Source of the DNA: Ceratorhiza oryzae-sativae
Taxonomy: Eukaryota; Basidiomycota; Agaricomycetes; Cantharellales; Ceratobasidiaceae
NCBI GenBank assembly: GCA_030998015.1
Contig: JARWMV010000053.1
Span: 39,890-103,889, forward strand
Direction: 5' to 3'
Length of the DNA: 64,000 bases
The notes under the pieces were generated by a model. It ran no database searches, had not been told where the DNA came from, and saw only the letters and a list, made by a program, of their open reading frames with translations. This document shows positions 43,647-54,442 of the stretch, piece after piece (position 1 is the first letter of the stretch; each line of letters opens with the position of its first letter). The position numbers and the translations under genes were made by a program.

Positions 43647-44700
43647 ATGCAGTTCTCAGGCTGCAACCCAGCAAACTTTGAAAGGCGAAGCACCGCAAGG
43701 AGAATCCCAACCCCAGCAACCAGCCCTGCTTTCCCGACTCGCACCCAGGCGATTGTGGACGCACGGCTGGATCAGTCGGACCTACATATCTTTGCGGACG
43801 GCTCACGCTCGGTGGAAGGGGTCGGGGTGGCTGCTGTGCTACGAGAACACGGGAGAATTAAAGACACGTCGGGCGTACGGCTCGGGACTCAAGAAAACCA
43901 CTCTGCGTTGGACGTGCAGCTCACAGCTATCGTGATAGCGATGCAGCTCCTTGAGCTTCATGGAGGAGGGAGAGAAGCCAGGAACTTTTCCGACTCGCAG
44001 CTGGCCATCAAAGCTGTTCTGGGGAGCACGGTAAGGGTCGCCCACTGGATGATGAAGGCCGCTAGGCGGAGCTTGGTGAAGGTCAGAAACAAGAAAGGAG
44101 GAACGAAAGTTCGACCCCAATGGTGCCCAGGACACTCGGGTATTACACGACACGAAAGAGCAAACACAGAATCGAAACTATCAGCCCGGGGCAAACCCTA
44201 CCCTCAATTCGCCACACCCAGAGCGCTCCTCCTGCCACACCTGCTCATAAACCCAAACACGTTTATAAGACGCCTGAGAGAAGAAAACCGGCTGGCTGGC
44301 GATCGTTTCTGGCTGGGCACCCCCCGCAGGAATCCAGCTTCATCAGAGATACACCATCCTCTCCCCTTCGAACTTCCTAGCACACACCCAAGGCCTCCCA
44401 AGGCCGAGGGCGTCCCGCTAAACCACCATCTGCACCGGATCCAGACCAAAAATTCCTCGGACTGTGATGACTGAAAAGGCTATCCAGAAACAGTCGCGCA
44501 CTTTCTACTACGCTGTTCCCACTACGCTGCCGAACGTTACATCTACCTCGAGTCCGCCGACCTCGACCCGCTATCACGAGAATTCCTCTTCTCCGCTAGA
44601 GAAACACTTTCTCTATTCGATTTTCTCAGGGCTACAGGCCGCTTCAATGATTCTCTTAGATAGTTTCCTCTGTTCTCTGGCCGCGATGCGTCTCCCCTCC
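43647..44700 (+). pseudogene. LINE (non-LTR retrotransposon) 3' end: RNase H and C-terminus
   Basis: The frame from 43647 has an RNase H domain: LHIFADGSRSVEGVGVAAVL (first Asp), ALDVQLTAIVIAMQLL (Gln where the catalytic Glu is expected), NFSDSQLAIKAVL (Asp) and WCPGHSGITRHERANTES (family GNExAD; the Asp is lost). After a break near 44474 another frame gives YAAERYIYLESADLDPL and LFDFLRATGRFNDSLR, matching the usual ORF2 C-terminus (AATGRF-like). Upstream RT is not recognisable, so this is a 5'-truncated, decayed copy. An A-rich stretch near 44895-44925 may be its tail. Confidence 0.65.
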
Positions 44701-44703
44701 TAG

Positions 44704-45984
44704 CTCCGGCCCTCGGGCCTTCTGCCGATTTACATAGGCCCTAGTTTCAGATGATATAGCATGTGGTATACAGCCTGGCCTTTCGCTCCTCCACCACAAG
44801 TCTCCCTTGAATCTTCCGCCCACTAGTACGCCTCGGACTGCTCGTCTGTATTGTTCTCATACGTCACACCATGGGGCCTAGCCCTGAAACGATACTAAAT
44901 AAATCTGACCTAAAAAACAACAAGATTGGTATTGGTGGTGTGGGGGTTTTATGTACGAGCGAGGCATGGTTCGGTGCGCGGCTCTAACGGAGGAGAGAAA
45001 GCATGAAGATCCTCAACCGAGTTGCCGCCTCGATGAGGCTTGACACATCGTCGTTGGTGAGCCTTCCTTAATTGTGGAATGCGTTGGCCGATCTAACGAA
45101 CGGAATCGGTATATCAAGCCGACATGTGTGGAGGAGTCAAAGGTCGACGATAGGATGCTGTGATGGAGAGGGGATCATGGATAGACCATTTCCGCAGACT
45201 TTGTTTTCCCCTTCCGGTACTTGTGCAGCAACATTGTCGCGAGTCTTGGATGTGACTGACTGCGAGCTAGACGTGGGGGTGTATCATCCAATGACGTTGT
45301 GAGAGCACTAAATTGTGAATACACATGGACAAATCATGAATTGGTCAGTGAGGGTTTAGCCCACAGTTCTCCGAGAAGAAACAACGCCACACGCCGAGCG
45401 CAACAAAATCACCGGTGCTGAGATCCACCAGTCTCCTCTCGGCCCCCACAAAACACTCAGGAAATATGCCAATAAAATAGCGCAGTCGTCGACAGTGCCA
45501 TGATGCAGCCTGCCTAAACATCCGAATGAAAGGGCAAGAGTCGATTTGCGAAACGAGACACCGCACGAGTTTAATCGCGGTCAGTTATTGAGTCAATCGG
45601 TGAGTCATCATCTAGGATCGTGCATGGTCTTACTCAATGATCTGCTCGGCCTCGGTGTAATTCTTTCACATTCGGACCGCTCGACGTCAGGATAGATATC
45701 CGCCTTGAGGGGGTCATTTTTGAGCCTAGTCGAAGACCTTGTAGCAGGCTGAACATCAACACTACTGGAGCAACTGTGTTTTTCTCTTTTCACAGACGAC
45801 AGAATTGATTTAGATTAATGTGGCAGAGACATCTGGGCAACAATTAGGCAAGTCATGCGGAAGTTCCATAAAAGGGCTGGACAATCCAATTTACATCTCG
45901 ATCACTTGGACCACACACCTACCACGTTCCTCAGAACCCATTTCCACTTGCCACCTACGCAGCTATCACTACTTTGAATCCTAG
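44704..45984. other. Intergenic region upstream of the transcription factor
   Basis: No gene is recognised in about 1.3 kb. It marks the change from transposon island to gene-like DNA. A TATA-like CATAAAAGG near 45867-45875 lies about 110 bp upstream of the ATG at 45985. Confidence 0.4.
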
Positions 45985-48900
45985 ATGCAGAACCAGTCCG
46001 CTGGCCGAAAATCAGGAGGTCGTTTGAGGATCAAGCTCGAACCGCCGTGCTGCGACCAATGTCGCACGGACAAGGTTCGCCGTCTATTCCTCTACGCGTG
46101 ATGTGTCGCGCCGACCAAGATACGAAATTCGCTTTAGGTGTCTTGCAGATCTCCTCAATCGGTCGACGAGCGGTGTGGACGATGCGAAGAAAACAATGTC
46201 ACTTGTTCCTGGGTACTCGGTCCCAGACCATCTGGACGGTCACCTCCATCGCCCTCGTGAGTGTCCATGACTCCGAGATGACGGCTACGCTCACAAACTG
46301 ACAGGTATGTCGTATACCTCGAGACTCAAGTCGGCAAACTCGAGAAAAAGCTGCGCGAGGTCAGTGGGTTTCCTCGCTGTGTCCGATGACGACATACCGA
46401 TTCTTGGAAGATCTTGCCCGGGATAAATCTTAACCGAGAGCTCGAGACCCTGGCGGGGGCTGCTCCTCCTCGCGTCGCCCAACCCGCTGTCCAATCGAGT
46501 GTCGCACCGGCTGTGGCCTCTTCGTCCAACGCCCCGACTCTACCCGCTTCGCCCCCGCGTGTTCAGCCTGAGGATTCGCACGGCGTCTCGGCGGCGGCTG
46601 AACTGCTCAAGCAGGTCCGGCTCACGGTCAAGTCAGACCCAGATCTTGGTTATAGCCAACACAACCCATCTCTGCGCAAAGATACGTACTGGTCCGAGAC
46701 AGCGTCGACGAGGCCAAAGGAACCGCGTTATCACGGCCAATCGAGTGGAGAAATCCTTCTTCGGGATGCAAAAGAGCTCAAGCAAGAGTACGAGGAGCTA
46801 TCGTTGAGCGCGTACGAGGAGAGATCCACACCGAGCCAGCACGTGTCCAATCCACCCACTTTCTGGACGAGTACTGGTTACCCGCAGATTGATAACCTGT
46901 CGAACATATTTCCATCCACGCCGTTTCCTCGCCCGAAGCCTCCGCGAGTTCGTATTCGCCAGCGGCGGCCGGAGTTTTGGCAGCCCACTCCTCCAGAACA
47001 GCGGGCATTGGCGAGAGATGTATGGGCAACAGGCCTTCCGAGTTTGACCGAAGTGAATGCCGAACCTCACTTCAGCGAAGTTGTGCTTCCTCCCCCTGAT
47101 CTCCTGCATTCCCTTGTCGATCTGTTTTTCATCCATGCGAACGCGTTTGCCCCTATCCTGCACCGACAATCATTCGAGCAAGAGCTGGCACGAGGTACCC
47201 ACCTGCTACAAGTGTTACAGCGCCGAGCTCTGGATAGGAAAAACGGGATAATGAGCAACGACAATCATTTCGACTCGACAGTTGACCAGACGAGAGGCGC
47301 TGGAACGTTTGCGCGCCTTGTGCTGATGGTATGCGCATGTGCCAGTAAATGGAGCTCGGATCCTAGGGTGTTAGCTAGCTTGCCAGAGGGCAAGGCGACC
47401 GAGTTGAATGCTAAACTGGTGTCGCTGAGCGCTGGGTATCCGTTCTTTCGACAGGTGGATCCATGGTGCCGGACTTGGTGCGCGCAGGCGGGGTTATGGG
47501 ATATGCAGATATATTTTGTGAGCGTCTCATCACTGTTGTAGAGTGCCGAATTAAATGTCTGTCGGATTTACCTAGCTCTTGGCGGCGTACCTCCATGCGT
47601 CTTCAGCGTGTTATGGCGCTTGGATCGTGGTCGGGATCGCGATCCGGTTCGCTCAAGACATCGGGGCACACAGAAAGAAAGACGGAAACACGATCGAGAA
47701 CGAGTTGTACAAGCGGTCGTTTTGGTGAGTTGAAATCTCTCGGGTTGGGTTCGGGCTCGAGGGCCGAGGGGGAGAGGGGAGCACGGGCCACACCTATGCC
47801 ATATGTTCTCAGGGCTGTGTCGAGTTGAGGGGTGATCATGCGTCGTACACACTTGGTATTTATCCGTTGGGAGCAATGCGGGAGCGATACGGGAGCGATA
47901 GTTCATTTTCCCTGAGATCACGCCTCATCATCGCCACTTCCTGACACGATCGCGTCTGAGTGCATCAGCACCACGTTTGCTTCCTGACAGCGCATCTTCT
48001 GAGATTTGCAGTTTTCCAATTGGTTGATTTATTTCGGGATTGCGTCGCGCGTTGCCACCCTTTTTATCTGGCCTCAATTATTTCTTTTTGTCTTGGGCCA
48101 GGCTTATCCAAAAAAAAAATGTTGACTAGATTCTATTCGCAGGGCGCTGCTGGTGTTAGACCGTTTTTTAAGGTACACCTGCGTTTTTGTACTTGAATAT
48201 TTGACTGAACCTGGTTTTGATTTTTTCAGTGGTGTGCTTGGTCGTCCGGCGGCCATGCAAGATCTGGAGTAAGGCTCACTTGTGACTGGCAAGAACACGT
48301 CTGATTTCTATCTCCAGGTCGGACCTCGAGGACCCCATCGAAGTTGATGACGAGTACTGGCCAATAAGCGGAGAACCAAACCAACCCGGCGGGAAACCAT
48401 CGCGAATCTCGTATTTCAACTGCATGATAGGTTTGAGTCGTGTGCTGGGTAAAGTTCAACAGACAGTGGTGAGCGTCAATAGCCTGATTTCAGCCATTAT
48501 GCTGTGGACATGACCGATTCAACTTTGCCCTGTCCTTAGTTTGCGATCGGTAGAACCAAACGACAGATGGAATTGATTGAGCCCGAGAAGAAGAAAATGT
48601 TACTCCAAGATCTTCAAGGCCGGATGGGGGAATGGCGATTGACTGTCCCATATCATCGTGGGTTGATGTTGGTTACCGATACATTACACCAGCTCAAACC
48701 CCAAACAGTTCGGCTGCCTCACCCCGGGATGCTCACCCCACCCATGTTCCTGGCCCAGGCTGTCTCTTTGTGGGCGACATATCACAATATCATGATCTTG
48801 ATTCACAGACCGTTTATCACGATCAAATCGTCCCCGCTCGCAGGTTTGTCCACCATCAATCACATGATTGAGCATCACTCATCGGCTCCGTCCCGACAGC

Positions 48901-49980
48901 TGAGTCCTTGGAGATTTGTCGGTCTTCTGCCCGCGAGTGCGCGAGGATGCTCGAATCTTATCTTGGGGTTGGCGAAAACATGGATGCATATGTGCTGTTT
49001 GCCATTCAACCCGCGTTTTCGAGCGCGATGGTCTTACTCGTTGACATCCTCGCTACGAAAAATGCGGAGAAGCATGGAGCAAGCGAGTATGCATCAGACA
49101 TGGGTTATCCCCTGTGGGAAAAAGAACAAGATGTAGAGCGATGTATGAGGGTATTGGCTTGCGCTGAGCACAGGTGGCGTGATGCCGGTCGGCTCCAGTA
49201 AGTGTAACTGTTTCTCTAGCTACCGCTTGCTGATGCTAGTACAGTGATATTCTTCGAGAGTTTCAGAGATCCGGACGAATTAGTCCTTTTCATGCTAACG
49301 CTCAGACCGAGTACCCCAATTCTGTCATTGTTAATACGGCACCGTCGACATTCGCCTGGGATACGGCCCTACAGCCGCACCAAACCCCATTCCCGAGCTT
49401 TCTCACTGACACATCAATGACCAACAATCCCAATTTCGGATTGCAGCCAGAAAAACATGTGTATGCGCGATCAGAATCATCACAGACCTTGATATCCAGG
49501 TCTTCAGTTTACGACCCTCCTACCCTCAACTTCGAATCCCCTACTCATTTCGGCCCTGCTACTCCTAGCCAGCCTTTAACCCAATCTAACGACTACCTAT
49601 CAAACTATGCCAGTAGTTCTCGGATAAAACCAACGAACTTAGCTCATTCCAATCCAGTAGAGTCTCACTGGCAACACCGCGAGCCCCATCTGGAAGGCGC
49701 TCTCTACAACGAAAGCTTTCACACACCATTTCCGGGTTCTCTACCACAATTATATCCAATTCCTAATCTCCATCGAGAAGTGGAACCTGAAGACGCTCTG
49801 GGCGAGAGGGAGCAGAATCCTGAATGGACGACCAACACACGAGAGTCTTCCTCGTGAGTGGTTCTATTCAAGTATGTGCACAACGTTACCGACGCACACT
49901 TGTGGACATGTAGACTGTCACAGTGGGAGACGATGAAGAACAACACCATGTATTTGGCCCGCACATCGCGCCTTGAGTAG
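45985..49980 (+). CDS. Zn2Cys6 fungal-specific transcription factor
   Basis: Twelve exons join in frame: 45985-46074, 46138-46256, 46305-46359, 46411-47517, 47576-47724, 48143-48172, 48230-48268, 48318-48468, 48540-48843, 48900-49197, 49245-49853, 49914-49980 (about 1,005 residues). The binuclear zinc cluster is CX2CX6CX9CX2CX6C (CDQCRTDK across intron 1 to VSCRSP, then RCGRCEENNVTC). The dimerising helix YVVYLETQVGKLEKKLRE follows. The fungal_trans middle domain has LLAAYLHASSACYGAWIVVG, FAQDIGAHRKK, RSFWALLVLDRFLSGVLGRP and DPIEVDDEYW. The C-terminus is Ser/Pro/Gln-rich and probably activating. Intron 5 is 418 bp; the others are about 48-71 bp. No frame break is seen. It should act in the nucleus on CGG-type sites; the regulon is unknown. 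Confidence 0.9.
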
Positions 49981-50825
49981 TCTCGCGTGACGTGAGCACT
50001 TCAAGCAATGTGATATTGACCTTTCTTTTGCTTACTTTGCTTGAGTTGTAGGTATTGAGATGACGCATACATTTTAACGATACTCTCGTATAGAAGTCTT
50101 GTAATGCTTTCTTGGGTTGAATGCTGTCATGTTTTGGTGCAATATGTAGTTTTACATGATAGATCGCAAGTCGTGTCTATTCAAATTAACTGGATAAAAT
50201 TATCTGAGGCATAGATGGAAGATCTCACATCATAAAGCGTAGGCAGTCTATTCTCCGACCGCATACTCTGGTACTAGGCCTAATGGTGTTCGGTTCCACT
50301 AGGTTCGATTCATAAAATGGTGTGTTGCAGCCGAATACGCTCATTTAGAAGTGCGGATGATTAGCGGCTGTCTGCGATTGATGGTTATTGTCGACCATCG
50401 AGGAGCCGCACTCAAGGCGATCAAAATGGTTCAGGAAGAATGCACTGAACAACTTGGCGATGGCGGTTTTATCTGAATATGACCGTCAGGGAGGTTATTC
50501 CAGGGGCTTTCACTAGTAGCCTCTCAACCACAGCTTGTTAGTTTGGTGAGATGATCGCGAGTAGAACTCTCCACGGCGTATATGCAGCAAGTTGGGGGTA
50601 TCATATCGGATATTATCCAAGCCCTTTCTCTTTTCACGTTTTCTCATAAGGGATATGCTCTTCGATATGTTCGCTTCCACTGTCTATGGTGGCAAAGTGA
50701 TGAGACAAGGGGAATGGGTTCAACCGTCAAGATATTATGCACATCCAGCCTACAATTCTTCCAAGCATTCGGTAGGGCACACTTGAGCCTCCAGAAGTAA
50801 GCAAATCTAATGGATATTTAGGCAA
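49981..50825. other. Intergenic region between convergent genes
   Basis: About 845 bp between the ends of the Zn2Cys6 factor and the thaumatin-like gene. It should hold both 3' ends; no further gene is recognised. Confidence 0.4.
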
Positions 50826-51822
50826 CTACGGACAGAAAGTCAACGTATCTAGGATTTAAAAAGCCATCAGATCCAGCAACCAAAATTGAGAACGGGTGAC
50901 TTACAATCTGCCTTCTTGGAGGCCGGGCACGTCCAGAGAGCGGTACCGCTGGACTCGTCATAGGCATAAACGTAAGACCTGGGGCAAGCGTTTTTGAAGT
51001 ACGAGTAGTACTGCACTCCAGATGGTGGACAAGTAGCTGGCGTGCTATACTGGCCAGAGCAGCAGTTCTTGGAGTTGGCCTGGTTGCCGTCGAGATTCGC
51101 GACGCAGGCGGACTATGAGCGAGCAATGTCAGCCTATCGAATCAGTCGTAAATGCGAGAGATGGAGAGCCTACCTTGCAGCCGAGAGGGAAACCTGTCGA
51201 GTCGAACGGGCCCTTGAGAGGAGCTGGGCAGTTCGGGCCAAGGTCAACCGCGCATTCCGCGACCGGGCATCCTACGTTGTTCGAGATACGCATGGGCAGG
51301 TTGTATCCGTCGACCAGGGATACTGTAAAAAATCTCAAACTTCTCTTCCTCGCACCTCCTGATCAGACGACTAACCATCATACCAATCCTGTCCACCGCT
51401 CGCACTCAGAGTCCACTCGGCAACACTGGCAGGAGGAACACCTGTACCGGTGCGAGGATCACACTTGAGACCACCGTTGCAGCCACCATCAGCACAAGAG
51501 TTGGGACCAGGGTTTGACGAAAAGTTGCAGTTGCGACGACCCCAGATGCGGCCAGCCTTCCAGTTGTCGGGTACGGTAAAAGTACGCTTCGACCAGGCTG
51601 GAGCTTCCCAGCCAGTTTCTATGGCAGGGACGGCAGATCCGACGTTCAGATCGGTCTGGAAGGGAGAAAAATTAATCATGCTGGTAGATCAAAGAAATAT
51701 AATTGACGTACAAAAACCGCGGGCCAAATTGTGAACGGGCATGCATTATACACAGTAAAGGTACGACCGAGAGCCGAGCCGGCAAGGGTGAGCGCAGAAG
51801 CAGCGATCGTGAAGGATTTCAT
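50826..51822 (-). CDS. Secreted thaumatin-like protein
   Basis: Five exons (51712-51822, 51376-51655, 51174-51322, 50905-51112, 50826-50848) give 256 residues. Signal peptide: MKSFTIAASALTLAGSALG. The mature part starts RTFTVYNACPFTIWPAVF. Sixteen Cys are present, as in full-size thaumatin-like proteins (RNC, SCADGGCNGGLKC, GCPVAEC, NCPAP, NSKNCCSG, TCPP, ACPRSY, WTCP, TFCP). The acidic-cleft residues are plausible: Glu in AEWTL and Asp in DWYDVSLVDGYN. Such proteins are extracellular; in fungi some hydrolyse beta-1,3-glucan in cell-wall remodelling. The final exon is only 23 bp. A TATAAGA at 51899-51893 lies about 70 bp upstream of the ATG. Confidence 0.93.
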
Positions 51823-51892
51823 TGCTATCCCTGGGAATATGTGAGAATAACTGTATGAGTAGATGCCCTGTATTATCTGCGAACAACTCCGT

Positions 51893-51899
51893 TCTTATA
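51893..51899 (-). promoter_or_regulatory. TATA-like box of thaumatin-like gene
   Basis: TATAAGA on the minus strand, about 71 nt upstream of the start codon at 51822. Confidence 0.35.
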
Positions 51900-54354
51900 C
51901 TGGACGTCTCTCCCCACATCCGGTCGGCGCCGGTCCACAATTCCGAGATCAACAAGGTTCAAACTAAGACTCAACCGAGCATACACCCGTTTGGAACAAG
52001 TTGGGCCTTGGCCGCCCATGCCAAGGAAGGAGCAGCCGCGGCCGGCTATGTCAAGCGCGTAAGCGAGCGAGGGTGCCAGAAACTAACCACGCATCAAAAT
52101 CCTTCTCGCATCAGCTGAACGAGCGAGCTCATGCTCGACCGGCCTTCTCGGTGTTTTCGTGGCGGGCGAACAGATTCCAAGACATAATCGAAGCGCGCTT
52201 ACAGCTCATAGCATGATTTCCAGGGGTAAACGAACATTGCCAAGCATAAGGTCGGCTCTCATTCCAGTGTTCCAGACGTTTGATCCCTGATGGTCGCTGT
52301 TGAGTTGGGAGCTTCCGCTAGTCACATTGCTCGCCATTACGTAATGTTTGATAACTCTTCCGACAAACAAATTCAACACGTTCAATCCACCTCCCTTACC
52401 GAATACGAAAGAACATGAGTCGTAAAGGTTTTATATTTGGAGTGAGTTGTATAAGTGTGCGTTCAGTGTGATACAATTTTTTCAAGAAATAATCGAATGA
52501 TTGAGGAAGTTCGCAAGTTATCCATTATCATTACAAACGCATCGTTTTTTAGCACGAGAACGCAAATATCGAAGTCTGGGACCATGCGTTGCTTATCCGG
52601 AACCCCTATTGTTACGATACAACCTGGACTACGGTCGACTCAGGAGGAGGGTTCCAAATCCGAGTTATCATTTGAGCGGCAATCGCCCTCCGCGACATGA
52701 TGTTGGGGGATTGGCATTGTTTTCAGCCTTCCGAGGTATAGCTCAGTAGTGAATCGCATCAACCTGCTTCACTTGTATTGGGCACGCGCATTGTTCATAG
52801 GATTTTCATCAACTCCCCGGGTTCGTTTCACGGAGCCTTTCTGAGCTCACGTGATCGTGGATATCAGAATCTTCCAGTGTGGCAGAGCATGATCCCGGAT
52901 TCCAGTCAACAGAACGGAACACACTGTTAGGATTGATCCAATAAACTACTAGCATGCGGTAGGGGGCAAACACTTGGAAACCGTTTATTCTGGAAAGTCA
53001 GGAGGGCTGAATGGCACTCAAAATCAATAGATAAAATAAAGTCTAGTGGTAATTTTTGAGCTGCCAACCTTGATACGGGGCTATTAACATCGCAAGGAAT
53101 TTTCCAGCTTCAGCCAAACCTAACGAAAGATAAAATTGTGCAAATTATCGCATGTAAACATAGATGCTCACTTGGAAATCCGCTGAAGTGTGCAAAATCC
53201 TAGCCCTCAGTAATACCGTTTTGCCCAGTGGAATCTTCAATTTTCAGATTAAATGGGCTCACAGTGAAAGGCTTCTGGGTGGGGTACAGTCCTATGTTGA
53301 ATTCTGGCCTACTGGCGCTTACGGCCTTTATGTGTGGCTGTCTACATACCATCGTCTGAGATTTATACGAAACCTTGAATTTCATATGTGCTAGCGTCCT
53401 CATGATATCAAATTGCACTTCTTCATTTGTTGTGACCTACAAACCCATACGTCAAGTCTCAACGACCTGAGCATCTAAGCACTTGCTTAACGGCCATGTG
53501 TCATTCCTTAACTGTATGCGCGACCTTCAACCTCCGTTTCCTACTTTCTTGCTCACACCCGGGAGCTGAGCGTCCTGCTTTATGAGGCTCATTTTGATAT
53601 TAGATTACCATCGATGCTCATACTGGCCAAGCGGTTGCCTCCTCGCTGGCAAATCGAATTCTACCCCCCGAAGTCGCTGTTTACACATAAGACGAATATA
53701 TTTGTCGAAAGATCCAGCAGTCTGTGAGGCTTCAACGAACCTATATGCACTCGTTATTACGCCGCGAAGGAAGAGATCTGACGACTCGTCTGGCAACAAG
53801 GGCAGCGCGAGGTACACCACTAGGGTTCACATACATGACCCCGCCTCCTGTGTTTTATGTTATTTTATTGACCAAAATCCTAGTCATAAGTCACCATTCC
53901 CTACGATATGCAAATAACACAAAGAATTCCATACTAACACTCGGTGTCGCCTGGGCTGTCCTTGTGGGAGCGATCTCCACGCCCACACTCCGGATAGCGC
54001 GACCAACCTTTCGGTCCCCTTATACCGCCTCTGGGACTCCGAGCTCATTGCGAATGATGATCTCGGCTTTCTTCGTGCATGTGGAGCGCAAGGGTCATAG
54101 TGAAGCACTTGGGCTAACCCAGAGAGCTCCATCCAACAGGCACACGCTAGCTGGAGACTCTCATTCGACTATGACTATTGTTGCAGAGCTAGTATGCGGT
54201 TCTGTTTGACCACGGCAGGCGGTAGACACTGGGAATTGCACCTCTATCTTTCTGGCCAACTTGGTTGGCCACGTTCGCTTACTTTTGAATAACATCCCAA
54301 GAGTGCTCAGCCAAATCCCAGAAATCTAGCTAGCATACAATAGCTCCACCTATG
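51900..54354. other. Stretch without recognised gene
   Basis: About 2.4 kb. Short open frames exist on both strands but none shows a domain, signal peptide or coherent intron pattern. The frame at 53724-54209 (161 codons) has no recognisable features. Confidence 0.4.
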
Positions 54355-54442
54355 TAACGATGCTTCTCAGCACTCACCAGCTCCGAAGTAGCACGGCCTA
54401 CCAGGGCTACCGGCATCTAGCTAGCACTCAGAAGCATCGTTA
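54355..54442. repeat. Imperfect 88-bp inverted repeat
   Basis: The arms TAACGATGCTTCT (54355-54367) and AGAAGCATCGTTA (54430-54442) are exact inverted repeats. ATCTAGCTAGCA also occurs twice in direct orientation (54324-54335 and 54415-54426). Probably the remnant of a small DNA element or a hairpin. Confidence 0.5.

Noticed and set aside
50270..50330. B-box-like GGTTCGATTC
   Set aside because: No A-box or cloverleaf around it; a chance match.
52731..52835. tRNA-like A-box word (GGTATAGCTCAGTAG) followed by GGGTTCG about 80 nt later
   Set aside because: No matching acceptor stem or anticodon arm could be drawn and the spacing is too long.
53724..54209. 161-codon open frame
   Set aside because: No domain, signal peptide, intron pattern or plausible promoter; not annotated as a gene.
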